Positions 1-8,863 of a stretch of 64,000 nucleotides of DNA are shown piece by piece. The stretch is from Pseudomonadota bacterium (GTDB taxonomy: Bacteria; Myxococcota_A; Polyangia; GCA-2747355): positions 248,001 through 312,000 of the forward strand of contig JADJDT010000002.1 in assembly GCA_016702545.1 (NCBI GenBank). The letters are read 5' to 3'. The translations under genes and the position numbers were made by a program. The notes under the pieces are model-generated. The model had not been told where the DNA came from. It made no database searches and saw only the letters and a list, made by a program, of their open reading frames with translations. Numbering within the stretch: position 1 is the stretch's first letter; each line of letters starts with the position of its first letter.

Positions 1-154
1 CCTCCTCGCTGCCTGGCGATGAGGGGCAGTCTAGCGGACCTGGCGCAGCGAGGGAACGAGCGACGGAGCCCGCTCTGGCGGCGCGCTGCGTCGCCCGCGC
101 GCCCGGCGAGCGTGATCGAGCGCGTCCGAGGGGAGGCGCGCGCGCCGTGAACGC

Positions 155-961
155 CTACTCGGTGCCGAGCTGGGCCAGCACCTCGTCCAGCGTGATGCCC
201 GCGGGGATGCGCCCGCTGCCGTCGGGGGTGAAGATCGGCGAGCGCGTGACCCCGAGGCGCTGCAGACGAAAGCGCGCGGAGGTCGCCAGCACGCCCAGCC
301 CGTAGACCAGGCTGCGGCGGAAGTTGATCGACGAGGCCTCGGCGAAGTAGCGCGTCGGGCAGGAGACCTCGCCGATGCGGAAGCCGTGGTAGATCGCCTG
401 CGCCAGCATCTGGTTGTCGAAGACGAAGTCGTCCGAGTTGTGCAGCAAGGGCAGCGTCTCGAGCACCTTGCGGCTCCAGGCGCGGTAGCCGGTGTGGTAC
501 TCGGAGAGCTTGTGGCCCACCAGCAGGTTCTGGGTGGCGGTCAGCGCGCGATTGGCGAGGTACTTGTAGGTCGGCATGCCGCCGGCGAGCGCGCCGACGC
601 CGAGGATGCGCGAGCCCAGCACCACGTCGAACTCGTCCTCGGCGATCATCGAGGCCATCGCCCGGATCAGCTTCGGCGTGTACTGGTAGTCGGGGTGCAG
701 CATCACGACGATGTCCGCCCCGCGCGCCAGCGCCGCCTGGTAGCAGGTCTTCTGGTTGCCGCCGTAGCCGCGGTTCTGCGGGTGGCGCAGCGCGAAGATG
801 CCGAGCTCGCGCGCCAGGTCGAGCGTGGCATCGCGGCTGTGATCGTCGACCAGGATCAGGTCGTCGACCAGGTCCTTCGGCACCTCGTCGTAGGTGCGGC
901 GCAGCGTCGCCTCGGCGTTGTAGGCCGGCAGCACCACCGTCAAGCGCTTGTCGTTGATCAT
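155..961 (-). CDS. Family 2 glycosyltransferase (dolichol-phosphate mannosyltransferase-like)
   Basis: 268 aa GT-A fold glycosyltransferase that probably moves a sugar from a nucleotide-sugar to a lipid or polysaccharide acceptor at the cytoplasmic face of the membrane. The N-terminus has the family 2 signature VVLPAYNAEATL (residues 9-20), followed by DDLILVDDHSRDAT (about 33-46), and the metal-binding acidic motif sits in VMLHPDYQY. There are no C-terminal membrane segments, so it is the short soluble form. It is the last gene of the minus-strand run that starts at rfbA, 62 bp after a GT-C-like membrane protein, so a role in rhamnose-containing surface polysaccharide is likely but inferred. 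The acceptor and donor are not known. Confidence 0.9.
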   Translation of the reverse strand: MINDKRLTVVLPAYNAEATLRRTYDEVPKDLVDDLILVDDHSRDATLDLARELGIFALRHPQNRGYGGNQKTCYQAALARGADIVVMLHPDYQYTPKLIRAMASMIAEDEFDVVLGSRILGVGALAGGMPTYKYLANRALTATQNLLVGHKLSEYHTGYRAWSRKVLETLPLLHNSDDFVFDNQMLAQAIYHGFRIGEVSCPTRYFAEASSINFRRSLVYGLGVLATSARFRLQRLGVTRSPIFTPDGSGRIPAGITLDEVLAQLGTE

Positions 962-1023
962 TCGTCACTCCTCGCCGCTGGCGCCCTGGCTGGCGCCGAG
1001 CGGACGTGCCGCGCGCGCGGCGG

Positions 1024-2625
1024 TCAGCAGGGCAGCTCGTAGAGCTGGTAGGTTTCGTCCGAGAGGGCCGCCAGGAACTCGGCGAGCAGCCGCGTCGCGC
1101 GCCGGAAGGCGGCCACCTCCGCCGGCGTCGAGGTCCACAGCTTGTTGTAGGAGTAGCTCAGGGCGATCGGGCTCTGGGCCTCCAGCGGATAGTGCCCGAG
1201 CGCGATCAGCACGGGCCGGTGGTGCGTGCGGCAGAGGCGCTGAGCCGTAGCCAGCAGCTCGCCGAGGCTGAGCGCGGTGCGCGCGCGCCGCGTGAAGGAG
1301 ACGGTGCGAGCGAAGCGGTCCTCGCGCGGCACGTAGATCGCGTTGGGTACCCAGTAGGGCAGCGACTCGAGGCGGAAGTCGGGCTCCCCGAGCACGATCG
1401 CCTGCTGCAGGCGGGGGCGGGCGCGAAGGAACGCGCCGAGGCTGGCGTTGGCGCTCAGCTCACCACCGAGGTCGCGCTCCACGGCGTCGTAGCCCATCCG
1501 CAGATGATGGGCAAAGAGCAGCGGCAGCACGCCGTAGACCGCCAGCGTGTGCAGCGTACGGCGCAGCGGTAGGCCGTGCGGCAGCGGGCCGGCATCGCGC
1601 ACGATCCAGTAGACCGCGAGGATGAAGGCGAAGAGTAGGCCCTGGTGCCGAATCGCCCCGTAGAAGATGGTGGCGAAGAAGGTGCCGAGCAGCACCGTGC
1701 CGCCCACCAGCGCCAGGGCCGCGCGCGGGCGAATCAGCAGGCCGATCCACAGCAGTCCGAGCAGCAGGTTCGGCAGCACGGGCAGCCACGCCGGCAGCTT
1801 CCACGCCGGCAGAATCGCGCCGAAGGCCGCGCCCGGCCGCAGGCAAGCGTTCGCGATCGCTCGCCACAGCTGGCGCGTCGAGGGCAAGGTCGACCGCGTG
1901 ACCACGGTCTGATCGTCGGGCCGCACCGTCAGGTACGCCGTCAGCAGCGCCAAGCCGACGATGCCGACCACCACCAGCCGCGGCCACAGCCAGCGCCAAG
2001 ACTGGGCCCAGGGCGGCCGGCCCGGCAGATCGTCGAGCAGCCACAGGCCGAGCAGGGCGCAGGTCAAGATCATCGAGTGCACGTTGGTGTGCGCCAGGGC
2101 GGCGAGGGTCAGCGCGGCCGCCAACCAACGGCGCTGGCGGTAGCGATAGAGCGCGGCGAAGACGAAGAGCAGCAGCATGCTGATGCCGTAGTTGCGCGCC
2201 ATCACGGCGTAGTCGTAGAGCGGCAGCACGCCGAAGCAGAACAGGCCCTTGAGCCACAAGGGCAGCGGCGCGCGCCAGTAGAACAGCCCGACCGCCAGCG
2301 CGCCGATCAGCGTGCTGACCACGAGCAGCACCCGGTACGAGCCGGTCAGCGCGTAGGCACCCCGCAGCAGCAAGAACCACGTCAGCGGGTGGCCCTCGTT
2401 CTTCAGCCCGGCAGGTAGCTGCCAGAGGTGCGTGGGCGCGATCGCCAGGGAGAGAGCGCGGACCTCGTCACGCCAGGGCTCGTGGTGCAGGGCGACCCAG
2501 ATCACCGTGGCGGCCCAGCTCAGCAGCAGCAGCGCGGAGACGACCATCGTCACCGGCGAGCGCCAGGGGTCCGAGTCGTTGAGGGCGGCGACCCAGGCAG
2601 GCTGCTGGCGGCGCGGATAACGCAT
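1024..2625 (-). CDS. Polytopic membrane protein, GT-C glycosyltransferase-like
   Basis: 533 aa integral membrane protein with about ten hydrophobic segments, beginning near residue 27. The first extracytoplasmic loop contains EPWRDEVRAL, an acidic pair of the kind used as the catalytic site in GT-C enzymes (ArnT/PMT type), and the next loop has NEGHPLTWFLLLRG. That topology suggests transfer of a sugar from a lipid-linked donor outside the membrane. I cannot name the family with certainty. It starts 10 bp after the rfbB stop and is probably co-transcribed with the rhamnose genes. The C-terminal third is a soluble periplasmic-type domain. Alternative: an O-antigen-related membrane protein without transferase activity. 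Confidence 0.8.
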   Translation of the reverse strand: MRYPRRQQPAWVAALNDSDPWRSPVTMVVSALLLLSWAATVIWVALHHEPWRDEVRALSLAIAPTHLWQLPAGLKNEGHPLTWFLLLRGAYALTGSYRVLLVVSTLIGALAVGLFYWRAPLPLWLKGLFCFGVLPLYDYAVMARNYGISMLLLFVFAALYRYRQRRWLAAALTLAALAHTNVHSMILTCALLGLWLLDDLPGRPPWAQSWRWLWPRLVVVGIVGLALLTAYLTVRPDDQTVVTRSTLPSTRQLWRAIANACLRPGAAFGAILPAWKLPAWLPVLPNLLLGLLWIGLLIRPRAALALVGGTVLLGTFFATIFYGAIRHQGLLFAFILAVYWIVRDAGPLPHGLPLRRTLHTLAVYGVLPLLFAHHLRMGYDAVERDLGGELSANASLGAFLRARPRLQQAIVLGEPDFRLESLPYWVPNAIYVPREDRFARTVSFTRRARTALSLGELLATAQRLCRTHHRPVLIALGHYPLEAQSPIALSYSYNKLWTSTPAEVAAFRRATRLLAEFLAALSDETYQLYELPC

Positions 2626-2635
2626 CGCGGCGGGC

Positions 2636-3751
2636 CTAGAGCCGATACTGCTGCTGGATCCAGTCGCGATAGCTGGCGTCCATCACGGAGCGCCACCAGG
2701 GCTCGTGGTCGAGGTACCAGTCGAGCGTGGCCGCGAGCCCGCGCTCCAGGCTCCACTGCGGCTCGACGCCGAGCTCGCGCGCCGCCTTGCTGGCGTCGAT
2801 CGCATAGCGGCGATCGTGGCCGGGACGATCTTGCACGCGGACGATCAACGAGGCGCAGCTCGCGCCGCGCGCCGGTGGCGCCTGGGGAAAGCGCGCGGCC
2901 AGCGCCGGGTCGGCGGCGAAGCGCGCGTCGATCAGCGCGCAGAGCGCGGTCACCAGCTCGACGTTGGTCCGCTCGCTGTTACCGCCGAGGTTGTAGGACT
3001 CCCCGACGCGGCCGCGCGCGATCACGGCCAGAATGCCCTGCACGTGGTCCTCGACGTGCATCCAATCGCGGACGTTGCGCCCATCGCCATAGAGCGGGAT
3101 CGGCTTGCCCTGCAGCGCGTGGACGATCACCAGCGGCAGCAGCTTCTCGGGGAACTGATAGGGACCGTAGTTGTTCGAGCAGTTGGAGATCGTCAGCGGC
3201 AGGCCGTAGGTGCGGTGGTAGGCGCGTACGAGGTGGTCGGCCGCCGCCTTGCTCGCGGCGTAGGGCGAGTTGGGGGCGTAGGCGGTCGCCTCGTGGAAGG
3301 GCGGGTCCTCGGCGCCGAGCGAGCCGTAGACCTCGTCGGTCGAGACATGGTGGAAGCGCCGCGGCGCGCCGCCGGCCGCCGCCTCCGCGCCGCCGAGCCA
3401 CTGCCGTCGCGCGGCCTCGAGCAGCGTGTAGGTCCCCACCACGTTGGTCTGCACGAAGGCCCCGGGCTCTTTCACCGAGCGATCGACGTGGCTCTCGGCG
3501 GCGAAATGCACGATCGTGTCGATCGCGTGCTCGCGCAGCAGCGTCGCGACCAGCTCGGCGTTGCAGATGTCACCGTGGACGAAGCGCAGCAGCCCCGCCG
3601 CGTCGTCGGGCGGCAGACTGCCGCGATGACCGGCGTAGGTCAGCGCATCGAGCACGACCACGCGATCGCCCGGCCGCGCGCTCCGCAGCGTGTGGACGAA
3701 GTTGGCGCCGATGAAGCCCGCGCCGCCCGTGACTAGCCAGCTACCCGCCAT
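2636..3751 (-). CDS. rfbB: dTDP-glucose 4,6-dehydratase
   Basis: 371 aa short-chain dehydrogenase/reductase that converts dTDP-glucose to dTDP-4-keto-6-deoxyglucose, step 2 of dTDP-L-rhamnose synthesis. Visible features: the NAD-binding GGAGFIG at residues 9-15, HFAAESHVDRS, the catalytic STDEVYG stretch, and the YAASK active-site motif with NCSNNYGPYQFPEKL. Length is slightly above the usual 330-360 aa; an insertion rich in Ala/Pro lies near residue 280. Its start codon overlaps the end of rfbD by 11 bp, which suggests translational coupling in an rfbACDB operon. Confidence 0.97.
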   Translation of the reverse strand: MAGSWLVTGGAGFIGANFVHTLRSARPGDRVVVLDALTYAGHRGSLPPDDAAGLLRFVHGDICNAELVATLLREHAIDTIVHFAAESHVDRSVKEPGAFVQTNVVGTYTLLEAARRQWLGGAEAAAGGAPRRFHHVSTDEVYGSLGAEDPPFHEATAYAPNSPYAASKAAADHLVRAYHRTYGLPLTISNCSNNYGPYQFPEKLLPLVIVHALQGKPIPLYGDGRNVRDWMHVEDHVQGILAVIARGRVGESYNLGGNSERTNVELVTALCALIDARFAADPALAARFPQAPPARGASCASLIVRVQDRPGHDRRYAIDASKAARELGVEPQWSLERGLAATLDWYLDHEPWWRSVMDASYRDWIQQQYRL

Positions 3752-4613
3752 CTCTCACCTCGCACAGCATCTGTCGCAACGCCTCGCGCCAGTGCGGGGG
3801 TGCGGCGCCCAACGCGGACCAGGTCGCGTGCTTGTCCAGCACGCTGCAGGCCGGCCGGCGCGCCGGCCGCGGCATCGCGCTGCTGGGAATCGGCAGCACC
3901 GCTCCCGGTTGCGCGAGCAGGCCGAGCGCCTGCCCCTCCTCGCGCACGGCGACGGCCAGGTCATACCAGCTCGCCGTGCCGGCATCCGTGAAGTGCTGCA
4001 CGCCCTGCAGGTCGGGTCGCTCGGCGAGCTGCCAGAGCGCCTGGGCCAACGAGCGGGCCCACGTCGGCGTGCCGAGCTGATCGTCGACCACCTCGACGCG
4101 CGGCCGCTCGCGCAGCAGCCGCAGCATCGTCTGGACGAAGTTGCGTCCGCCAGCGGCGTAGAGCCAGGCCGTACGCACGACCACGGCGCGCTCGCCGAGC
4201 AGCTCGAGCGCATGCCGCTCGCCGTCGCGCTTGCTCGCGCCGTAGACGTTGATCGGCGCGGTGGGTGCGTCGGGGGCGTAGGGGCTGCCCTGTTGCCCAT
4301 CGAAGACGTAGTCGGTCGAGACGTGGATCAAGCGGCCGGCCACCGCGGCCACCGCGCCGGCGAGCGTGCGCACCGCCGTGGCGTTGATCGCGTGCGCCAG
4401 CTCCGGCTGCGCCTCGGCCCCATCGACGTCGGTGTAGGCGGCGGCGTTGAGCACCAGCGCCGGGCGCACACCCTGCAGCAGCCGCTGGACGGCCGCGGCG
4501 TCACGCAGGTCGAGCTCGGCCTCGGGCACGACCATTAGCTCGTGTCGTGGGGGCGCCGCCCGTTGCAGCTCCCCGCCCAGCTGGCCGGTCGGCCCGAGCA
4601 GCAGCACGCGCAT
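3741..4613 (-). CDS. rfbD: dTDP-4-dehydrorhamnose reductase
   Basis: 290 aa NADPH-dependent reductase making dTDP-L-rhamnose from dTDP-4-keto-L-rhamnose, the last step of the pathway. The glycine-rich nucleotide site is LLLGPTGQLG at residues 4-13; VNAAAYTDVDGAE, STDYVFDGQ and the catalytic YGASKRDGE motif follow in normal order. Length fits the family. It lies between rfbC (15 bp upstream) and rfbB (11 bp overlap) on the same strand. Confidence 0.97.
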   Translation of the reverse strand: MRVLLLGPTGQLGGELQRAAPPRHELMVVPEAELDLRDAAAVQRLLQGVRPALVLNAAAYTDVDGAEAQPELAHAINATAVRTLAGAVAAVAGRLIHVSTDYVFDGQQGSPYAPDAPTAPINVYGASKRDGERHALELLGERAVVVRTAWLYAAGGRNFVQTMLRLLRERPRVEVVDDQLGTPTWARSLAQALWQLAERPDLQGVQHFTDAGTASWYDLAVAVREEGQALGLLAQPGAVLPIPSSAMPRPARRPACSVLDKHATWSALGAAPPHWREALRQMLCEVRDGG

Positions 4614-4628
4614 CGTTCGCCTCGCTCC

Positions 4629-5195
4629 TCAACCCAGCCGCGCGGCGGGATCGTCGGGATAGACGACGGCGTCGCGCAGGCTGACGCCGCGCGCGTCCTT
4701 GGCCGAAACGATCGGCGCGCCGACCAGCGGCCAGGCGATCGCCAGCTCGGGATCGTCCCAGCGCAGCGTCTGCTCGCTCTCGGCGACGCGCGGCCCCGTG
4801 CACAGGTAGACCACGTCGGCCGCCGCGCTCAGCACGCAGAAGCCATGGGCGAAGCCGGGAGGGACCCAGAGCGCGTGCTTGTTCGCGGCAGAGAGCGTCA
4901 CGCCGACCCAGCGCGCGAAGGTCGGCGAGCTGCGCCGCAGGTCGACGGCGACGTCGAAGATCTCCCCGGTGATCGCCCGCACGAGCTTCCCCTGCGGCGC
5001 GGGCTGCTGGTAGTGCAGGCCCCGCAGCACGCCGCGCGTCGAGTGGCTGTGATTGCACTGCACGAAGCGCAGCTCGAGCCCCGCGCCGCCGAAGGTCGCG
5101 GCGTTCCAGGTCTCGCTGAAGAACCCACGCTCGTCGGCGTAGACGTCGGGCTCGGCGACGATCACCTCGGCCAGGGCGGTGGGCTGGAGCTTCAT
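4629..5195 (-). CDS. rfbC: dTDP-4-dehydrorhamnose 3,5-epimerase
   Basis: 188 aa cupin-fold epimerase acting on dTDP-4-keto-6-deoxyglucose at C3 and C5. The start was set at the ATG at 5195, beginning MKLQPTALAEV, because this gives the family length; the open frame runs upstream to 5510 but that part is the antisense of rfbA. Motifs seen: DERGFFSETW, the substrate-binding VQCNHSHSTRGVLRGLHYQ (with the catalytic His), and GKLVRAITGEIFDVAVDLR. The gap to rfbA is only 10 bp. Confidence 0.96.
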   Translation of the reverse strand: MKLQPTALAEVIVAEPDVYADERGFFSETWNAATFGGAGLELRFVQCNHSHSTRGVLRGLHYQQPAPQGKLVRAITGEIFDVAVDLRRSSPTFARWVGVTLSAANKHALWVPPGFAHGFCVLSAAADVVYLCTGPRVAESEQTLRWDDPELAIAWPLVGAPIVSAKDARGVSLRDAVVYPDDPAARLG

Positions 5196-5205
5196 CGTAG
5201 GGGGC

Positions 5206-6090
5206 TCATGGCTCGCGCGTCGGCTCCGCCAGCAGCTCGCGCAGGTAGGCGCCGTAGCTCGACTTGGCCATCCGCTCGGCCAGGCGGCCGAGCTGCTCGC
5301 GGTCGATGAAGCGCATGCGGTAGGCGACCTCCTCCGGGCAGCCGATCTTGAGCGCCTGGCGGCGTTCGATGATGCGCACCAGCTCGCTGGCCTCCGCCAG
5401 GGCGTCGTGGGTCCCCGTGTCGAGCCAGGCGATGCCGCGACCCAGGAGCTCGACCTCGAGCGCGCCGCGTTCGAGATACACCCGGTTGACGTCCGTGATC
5501 TCGAGCTCACCGCGCGCCGAGGGCTTGAGCTGGCGCGCGATCGCGACGACCTCGGCGTCGTAGAAGTAGAGCCCGGTCACGGCGTAGTGCGACTTGGGCT
5601 GGCGCGGCTTCTCCTCGATCGTCACCGCCCGACCCGCTTGATCGAAGGACACCACCCCGTAGCGCGTCGGATCGCTGACGTAGTAGCCGAAGACCGTCGC
5701 GCCCGTCGTGCGCGCCGCCGTCGCCTGCAGTCGCTTGGCCAGCCCGTGGCCGTAGAAGAGGTTGTCGCCGAGCACCAGCGTGGTCGGCTGGTCACCGACG
5801 AAGTCGGCGCCGATGAGGAAGGCCTGGGCCAGCCCGCCCGGCTGCGGCTGCACCGCGTAGCTCAGCTCGAGGCCCCACTGCGCGCCATCGCCGAGCAGCT
5901 GCCGAAAGAGCTGCTGCTCGTGGGGTGTCGTGATGATCAGGATGCGACGGATCCCCGCCAGCATCAGCACCGTCAGCGGGTAGTAGATCAGCGGCTTGTC
6001 GTAGACCGGCAGCAGCTGCTTGCTGACCGCCAGCGTCAGGGGATGCAGGCGCGTACCGCTGCCGCCCGCCAGCACAATGCCGCTGCGCAT
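5206..6090 (-). CDS. rfbA: Glucose-1-phosphate thymidylyltransferase
   Basis: 294 aa nucleotidyltransferase that makes dTDP-glucose from dTTP and glucose-1-phosphate. The ATG at 6090 starts MRSGIVLAGGSGTRLHPLT, which is exactly the family N-terminus with the GGSGTRL nucleotide loop; an upstream in-frame ATG would add 15 unconserved residues. Later motifs include VYDKPLIYYPLTVLMLAGI and LVLGDNLFYGHGL. It is the first of the four rhamnose genes and lies 62 bp after ilvC on the same strand, so it may share that transcript. Confidence 0.97.
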   Translation of the reverse strand: MRSGIVLAGGSGTRLHPLTLAVSKQLLPVYDKPLIYYPLTVLMLAGIRRILIITTPHEQQLFRQLLGDGAQWGLELSYAVQPQPGGLAQAFLIGADFVGDQPTTLVLGDNLFYGHGLAKRLQATAARTTGATVFGYYVSDPTRYGVVSFDQAGRAVTIEEKPRQPKSHYAVTGLYFYDAEVVAIARQLKPSARGELEITDVNRVYLERGALEVELLGRGIAWLDTGTHDALAEASELVRIIERRQALKIGCPEEVAYRMRFIDREQLGRLAERMAKSSYGAYLRELLAEPTREP

Positions 6091-6152
6091 GCGAAGGCTC
6101 TTCTCCGCGCCGCAGGCGCCGATCGCTGCGATCACGCGCCGAGCGCGCTCAC

Positions 6153-7253
6153 TCAGTTGTTGCTACGGCCGCCGATGCCCTTGGTGCCCGCCGTGACCAC
6201 CTTGGCCGACTCCTTGGGGCGCAGGCCGCGCGTCGCCTTGCCAGCGCGCCACATCTCGCTGCCGCCCAGCTCGGCCAGCTCGGCGCCGAGGCGCTCCTGG
6301 TAGCCCTCCGACCCACAGGCCTCGATCACGCGCCGGGTCTCGCTGCCGTCACGCACGCGGCGGTAGAGCTCCTGGAACACCGGCAGCGTCGCCTCCTTGA
6401 AGCGCGGCCGCCAGTCGAGCGCGCCGCGCTGCGCGGTGGCCGAGCAGTTGGCGTACATCCAGTCCATGCCGTTCTCGTCGACCAGCCGGATCAGACTCTG
6501 CGTCAGCTCCTCGACCGTCTCGTTGAAGGCCTCGCTGGGGCTGTGACCGTTCTCGCGCAGCACCTGGTATTGCGCCTCCATCACGCCGGCCAGGCAACCC
6601 ATCAGCACGCCACGCTCGCCGGTCAGGTCGCTGTAGACCTCCTGCTCGAAGGTGGTCGGGAACAGGTAGCCGCTGCCCACGCCGATGCCGAACGCGATCG
6701 CCCGCTCGCGGGCGCGGCCGGTGGCATCCTGCGCCACGCCGAAGCTCGAGTTGATCCCGGCACCGGAGAGGAAGTTGCGGCGCACATTGAGCCCCGAGCC
6801 CTTGGGCGCCACGAGAATCACGTCCACCTCGGGTGGCGGCACGACGCCGGTCTGGTCCTTGTAGACGATCGAAAAGCCGTGGGAGAAGTAGAGCGCGTCG
6901 CCCTTGTTCAAGCACTGCTTGATCGCCGGCCAGATCTGCTTCTGCGCCGCATCGGCGACGAGCATCTGGATCACGGTGCCGCGCCGCGCGGCCTCCTCGA
7001 TCTCGAAGAGGGTCTCGCCGGGCACCCAGCCATCATCGATCGCGCGCTGCCAGTCACGCTCGAAGCGCTTGGCCTGGCCAATGATGACGTTGAGCCCGTT
7101 GTCGCGCATGTTGAGCGCCTGGGCCGGGCCCTGCACGCCGTAGCCGATCACCGCGATGACCTCGTTCTTGAGCACCTCGCGGGCCTTCGCCACGGGGAAC
7201 TCCTCGCGCGTGACCACATCCTCGACGACGCCACCGAAATCGATCCGTGCCAT
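6153..7253 (-). CDS. ilvC: Ketol-acid reductoisomerase
   Basis: 366 aa enzyme of branched-chain amino acid synthesis: converts 2-acetolactate to 2,3-dihydroxyisovalerate using NAD(P)H and Mg2+. The ATG at 7253 (MARIDFGG) follows AAGGAG at ideal spacing. The Rossmann motif VIGYGVQGPAQALNMRDNG is visible at about residues 33-51; GFSIVYKDQ, VAPKGSG and the C-terminal knotted helical part (EVYSDLTGERG, metal-binding E and D residues) follow. Sequence style is that of the Bacteroidetes-like class I branch rather than the E. coli class II enzyme. No ilvB or ilvD is nearby. Confidence 0.95.
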   Translation of the reverse strand: MARIDFGGVVEDVVTREEFPVAKAREVLKNEVIAVIGYGVQGPAQALNMRDNGLNVIIGQAKRFERDWQRAIDDGWVPGETLFEIEEAARRGTVIQMLVADAAQKQIWPAIKQCLNKGDALYFSHGFSIVYKDQTGVVPPPEVDVILVAPKGSGLNVRRNFLSGAGINSSFGVAQDATGRARERAIAFGIGVGSGYLFPTTFEQEVYSDLTGERGVLMGCLAGVMEAQYQVLRENGHSPSEAFNETVEELTQSLIRLVDENGMDWMYANCSATAQRGALDWRPRFKEATLPVFQELYRRVRDGSETRRVIEACGSEGYQERLGAELAELGGSEMWRAGKATRGLRPKESAKVVTAGTKGIGGRSNN

Positions 7254-7362
7254 GACTGACTCCTTGCGTTCCTCGCGCACCGCGCGTCGCGCCGCAGGAC
7301 ACCCGCGGCAGGTGCGGGTGATCTACTCGACCGACCCTGGCTTGTAAAGCGCCCGCCGAGCT

Positions 7363-7619
7363 AAACAGGGTCGCGTGGAGCACGATCCATCCCGCCGGGC
7401 CGCGTTACCGCGGCGGCGCTGAGGCTCGCCCTGCGGGCTCGTTCTTCGGCACCTCCAGGGGCCGAAGTGCGGCTGCGCTCCGGTGCTCACGTACCAGCCC
7501 GTACGCTCCGCTCCGGTGAACCCCTCGCCTGCGGCTCGGCGGGCGGCGCCTGGCTGTCGCCAGGCTGGCAGCGCCGCGCCTTGCCCGGCGGGCGCCTCGC
7601 ACTCCACGCGACCCTGTTT
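7363..7619. repeat. 257-bp element with perfect 18-bp terminal inverted repeats
   Basis: The left arm at 7363-7380 (AAACAGGGTCGCGTGGAG) and the right arm at 7602-7619 are perfect reverse complements. Inside the arms, CCCGCCGGGC is also mirrored about 10 bp in, so the pairing continues imperfectly. The interior contains further short hairpins such as CTGGCTGTCGCCAGGCTGG. Size and form are those of a MITE or a large structured repeat. No clear target-site duplication is visible. Confidence 0.65.
7469..7500 (+). repeat. 32-bp dispersed repeat, copy 1
   Basis: This 32-bp stretch, containing CTCCGGTGCTCACGTACC, recurs at 35306-35337 with one mismatch. Both copies lie in intergenic repeat clusters, which points to a genome-wide dispersed repeat family. 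Confidence 0.7.
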
Positions 7620-7655
7620 GATCCGCGCTCAAGGCGACTCTGTTTGGGTGTCGAG

Positions 7656-8605
7656 CTACTTGATCGCGAGCAGCTCGACGTCGAAGACCAGCGTACCGCT
7701 CGGCGCACCCGAGCCGCTCGGCTGATCGCCGTAGGCCAGCGCGCCGGGGATCCAGAAGCGGGTCTTCTCGCCGACCACCATCAGCTGCACGCCCTCGGTC
7801 CAGCCCTTGATCACGCCGTTGAGCGGAAAGGTCGCCGGCGCGCCGCGCACCACCGAGCTGTCGAACAGCTTGCCGTCCAGCGTCCAGCCGCTGTAGTGCA
7901 CCTCGACGGTGCTCGTGGCGCTCGGATGCACCTTGCCGCTGCCGCGCTGCAGCACCCGGTAGGCCAGCCCGCTGGCCGTGCGCTTGGCCCGCTTGGGCAC
8001 CGCGGCGACGTCCTCGGGCACCTTGGGGGGCTCGGGCGCGCGCTGAAACGAGAGCAGCTCGACATCGAAGACCAACAGTCCGGCCGGCGCCCCCGGCCGC
8101 ATCGGTCGGTCGCCGTAAGCCAGCGCCGCTGGGATCCACAAGCGGCGCCTCTCGCCGACCGTCATCAGCTGCAGCCCCTCGGTCCAGCCCTTGATCACGC
8201 GGTCGAGCGGAAAGCGCGCCGGCGCGCCGCGCACCACCGAGCTGTCGAACATCCGCCCGTCGGTCGTCCAGCCGGTGTAGTGCACCTCGACCTGATCGCG
8301 TGGCCCCGGCTTGTCGGCGCCCTTGCCCGCCTGGAGCACGCGCGAGGCCAGCCCGCTCGGCGTGCGCACCGCCTCGGCCGGCGCCGCGGCCACATCACTA
8401 GGCGCAGGCAAGCCCACGGGCGCCGCCGGCGCCTTCACCGCGGGCGCTGCCGCCTGCGCTGCCGCCGCGGCCTGCCCCGCGCTCGCCCCAGCGGTCGCGC
8501 TACTGGTAGCCGAAGCGCCGCCGGCCCCCGCGGCCGACTGTGTACCCCGCTGGCAGCCCACCCCGAGCACGGCCCCAGCACCCCAAGAACGAGTGGCTTG
8601 ATCAT
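7656..8605 (-). CDS. Lipoprotein with two FKBP-type peptidyl-prolyl isomerase domains (frameshift in the signal peptide)
   Basis: Two FKBP domains in tandem, each starting near a VEVHY(T/S)GWT segment and carrying FDSSVVRGAPA, the VIKGWTEGxQLM binding-loop segment and a (R/F)WIP..LAYGD stretch, so cis-trans prolyl isomerase or chaperone activity outside the cytoplasm is likely. An Ala-rich linker precedes them. The frame is open upstream to 8648 but without a leader. An ATG at 8605 in another frame reads MIKPLVLGVLG; adding one G to the GGGG run at 8572-8576 joins the frames as MIKPLVLGVLGAVLGVGC, a textbook lipoprotein leader. So the gene is either a recent frameshift mutant or a base-call error. 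The isomerase part itself is intact. Confidence 0.85.
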
Positions 8606-8863
8606 GCGCGCCTTTTAGCACCAGCCCGCGGCGGACGAAAGCCCGCACAACATCGGCGCAGAAAGCCTGCCAGGGGGCGCGAGCATAAGCTGGGGTCTTT
8701 GCGCGCGAACTGCGTATTCCTGCCGCGCGAGCCGGAAAGACGTCCGGATCATTGACATTGGCGCTTCAAATTCGCAGTTTCGAGCATACAGCATTCACCC
8801 AGTGGCCGTTGTGCCGAGCGCCCGAACGAAAGGCCTGCGCCCTGCGGGTAACCGGAGGAGTCG

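Larger units (their letters stand above)
7254..7655. other. Intergenic region made of repeat sequence
   Basis: The 402 bp between ilvC and the FKBP gene hold no convincing gene. Most of it is an inverted-repeat element (7363-7619, separate entry) plus about 30 bp on each side. A weak minus-strand open frame (7323-7607) lies inside the element, and part of its predicted peptide is encoded by the repeat also found at 35306, so it is probably not a gene. Confidence 0.6.

Noticed and set aside
7323..7607. 94-aa minus-strand frame in the repeat element
   Set aside because: Part of its peptide comes from the 32-bp repeat also present in a non-coding cluster at 35306.
8752..8791. Possible promoter with TTGACA at 8752-8757 before the zinc-ribbon gene
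   Set aside because: No acceptable -10 hexamer at 16-19 bp; the nearest TATA-like hexamer is nearly 30 bp away.
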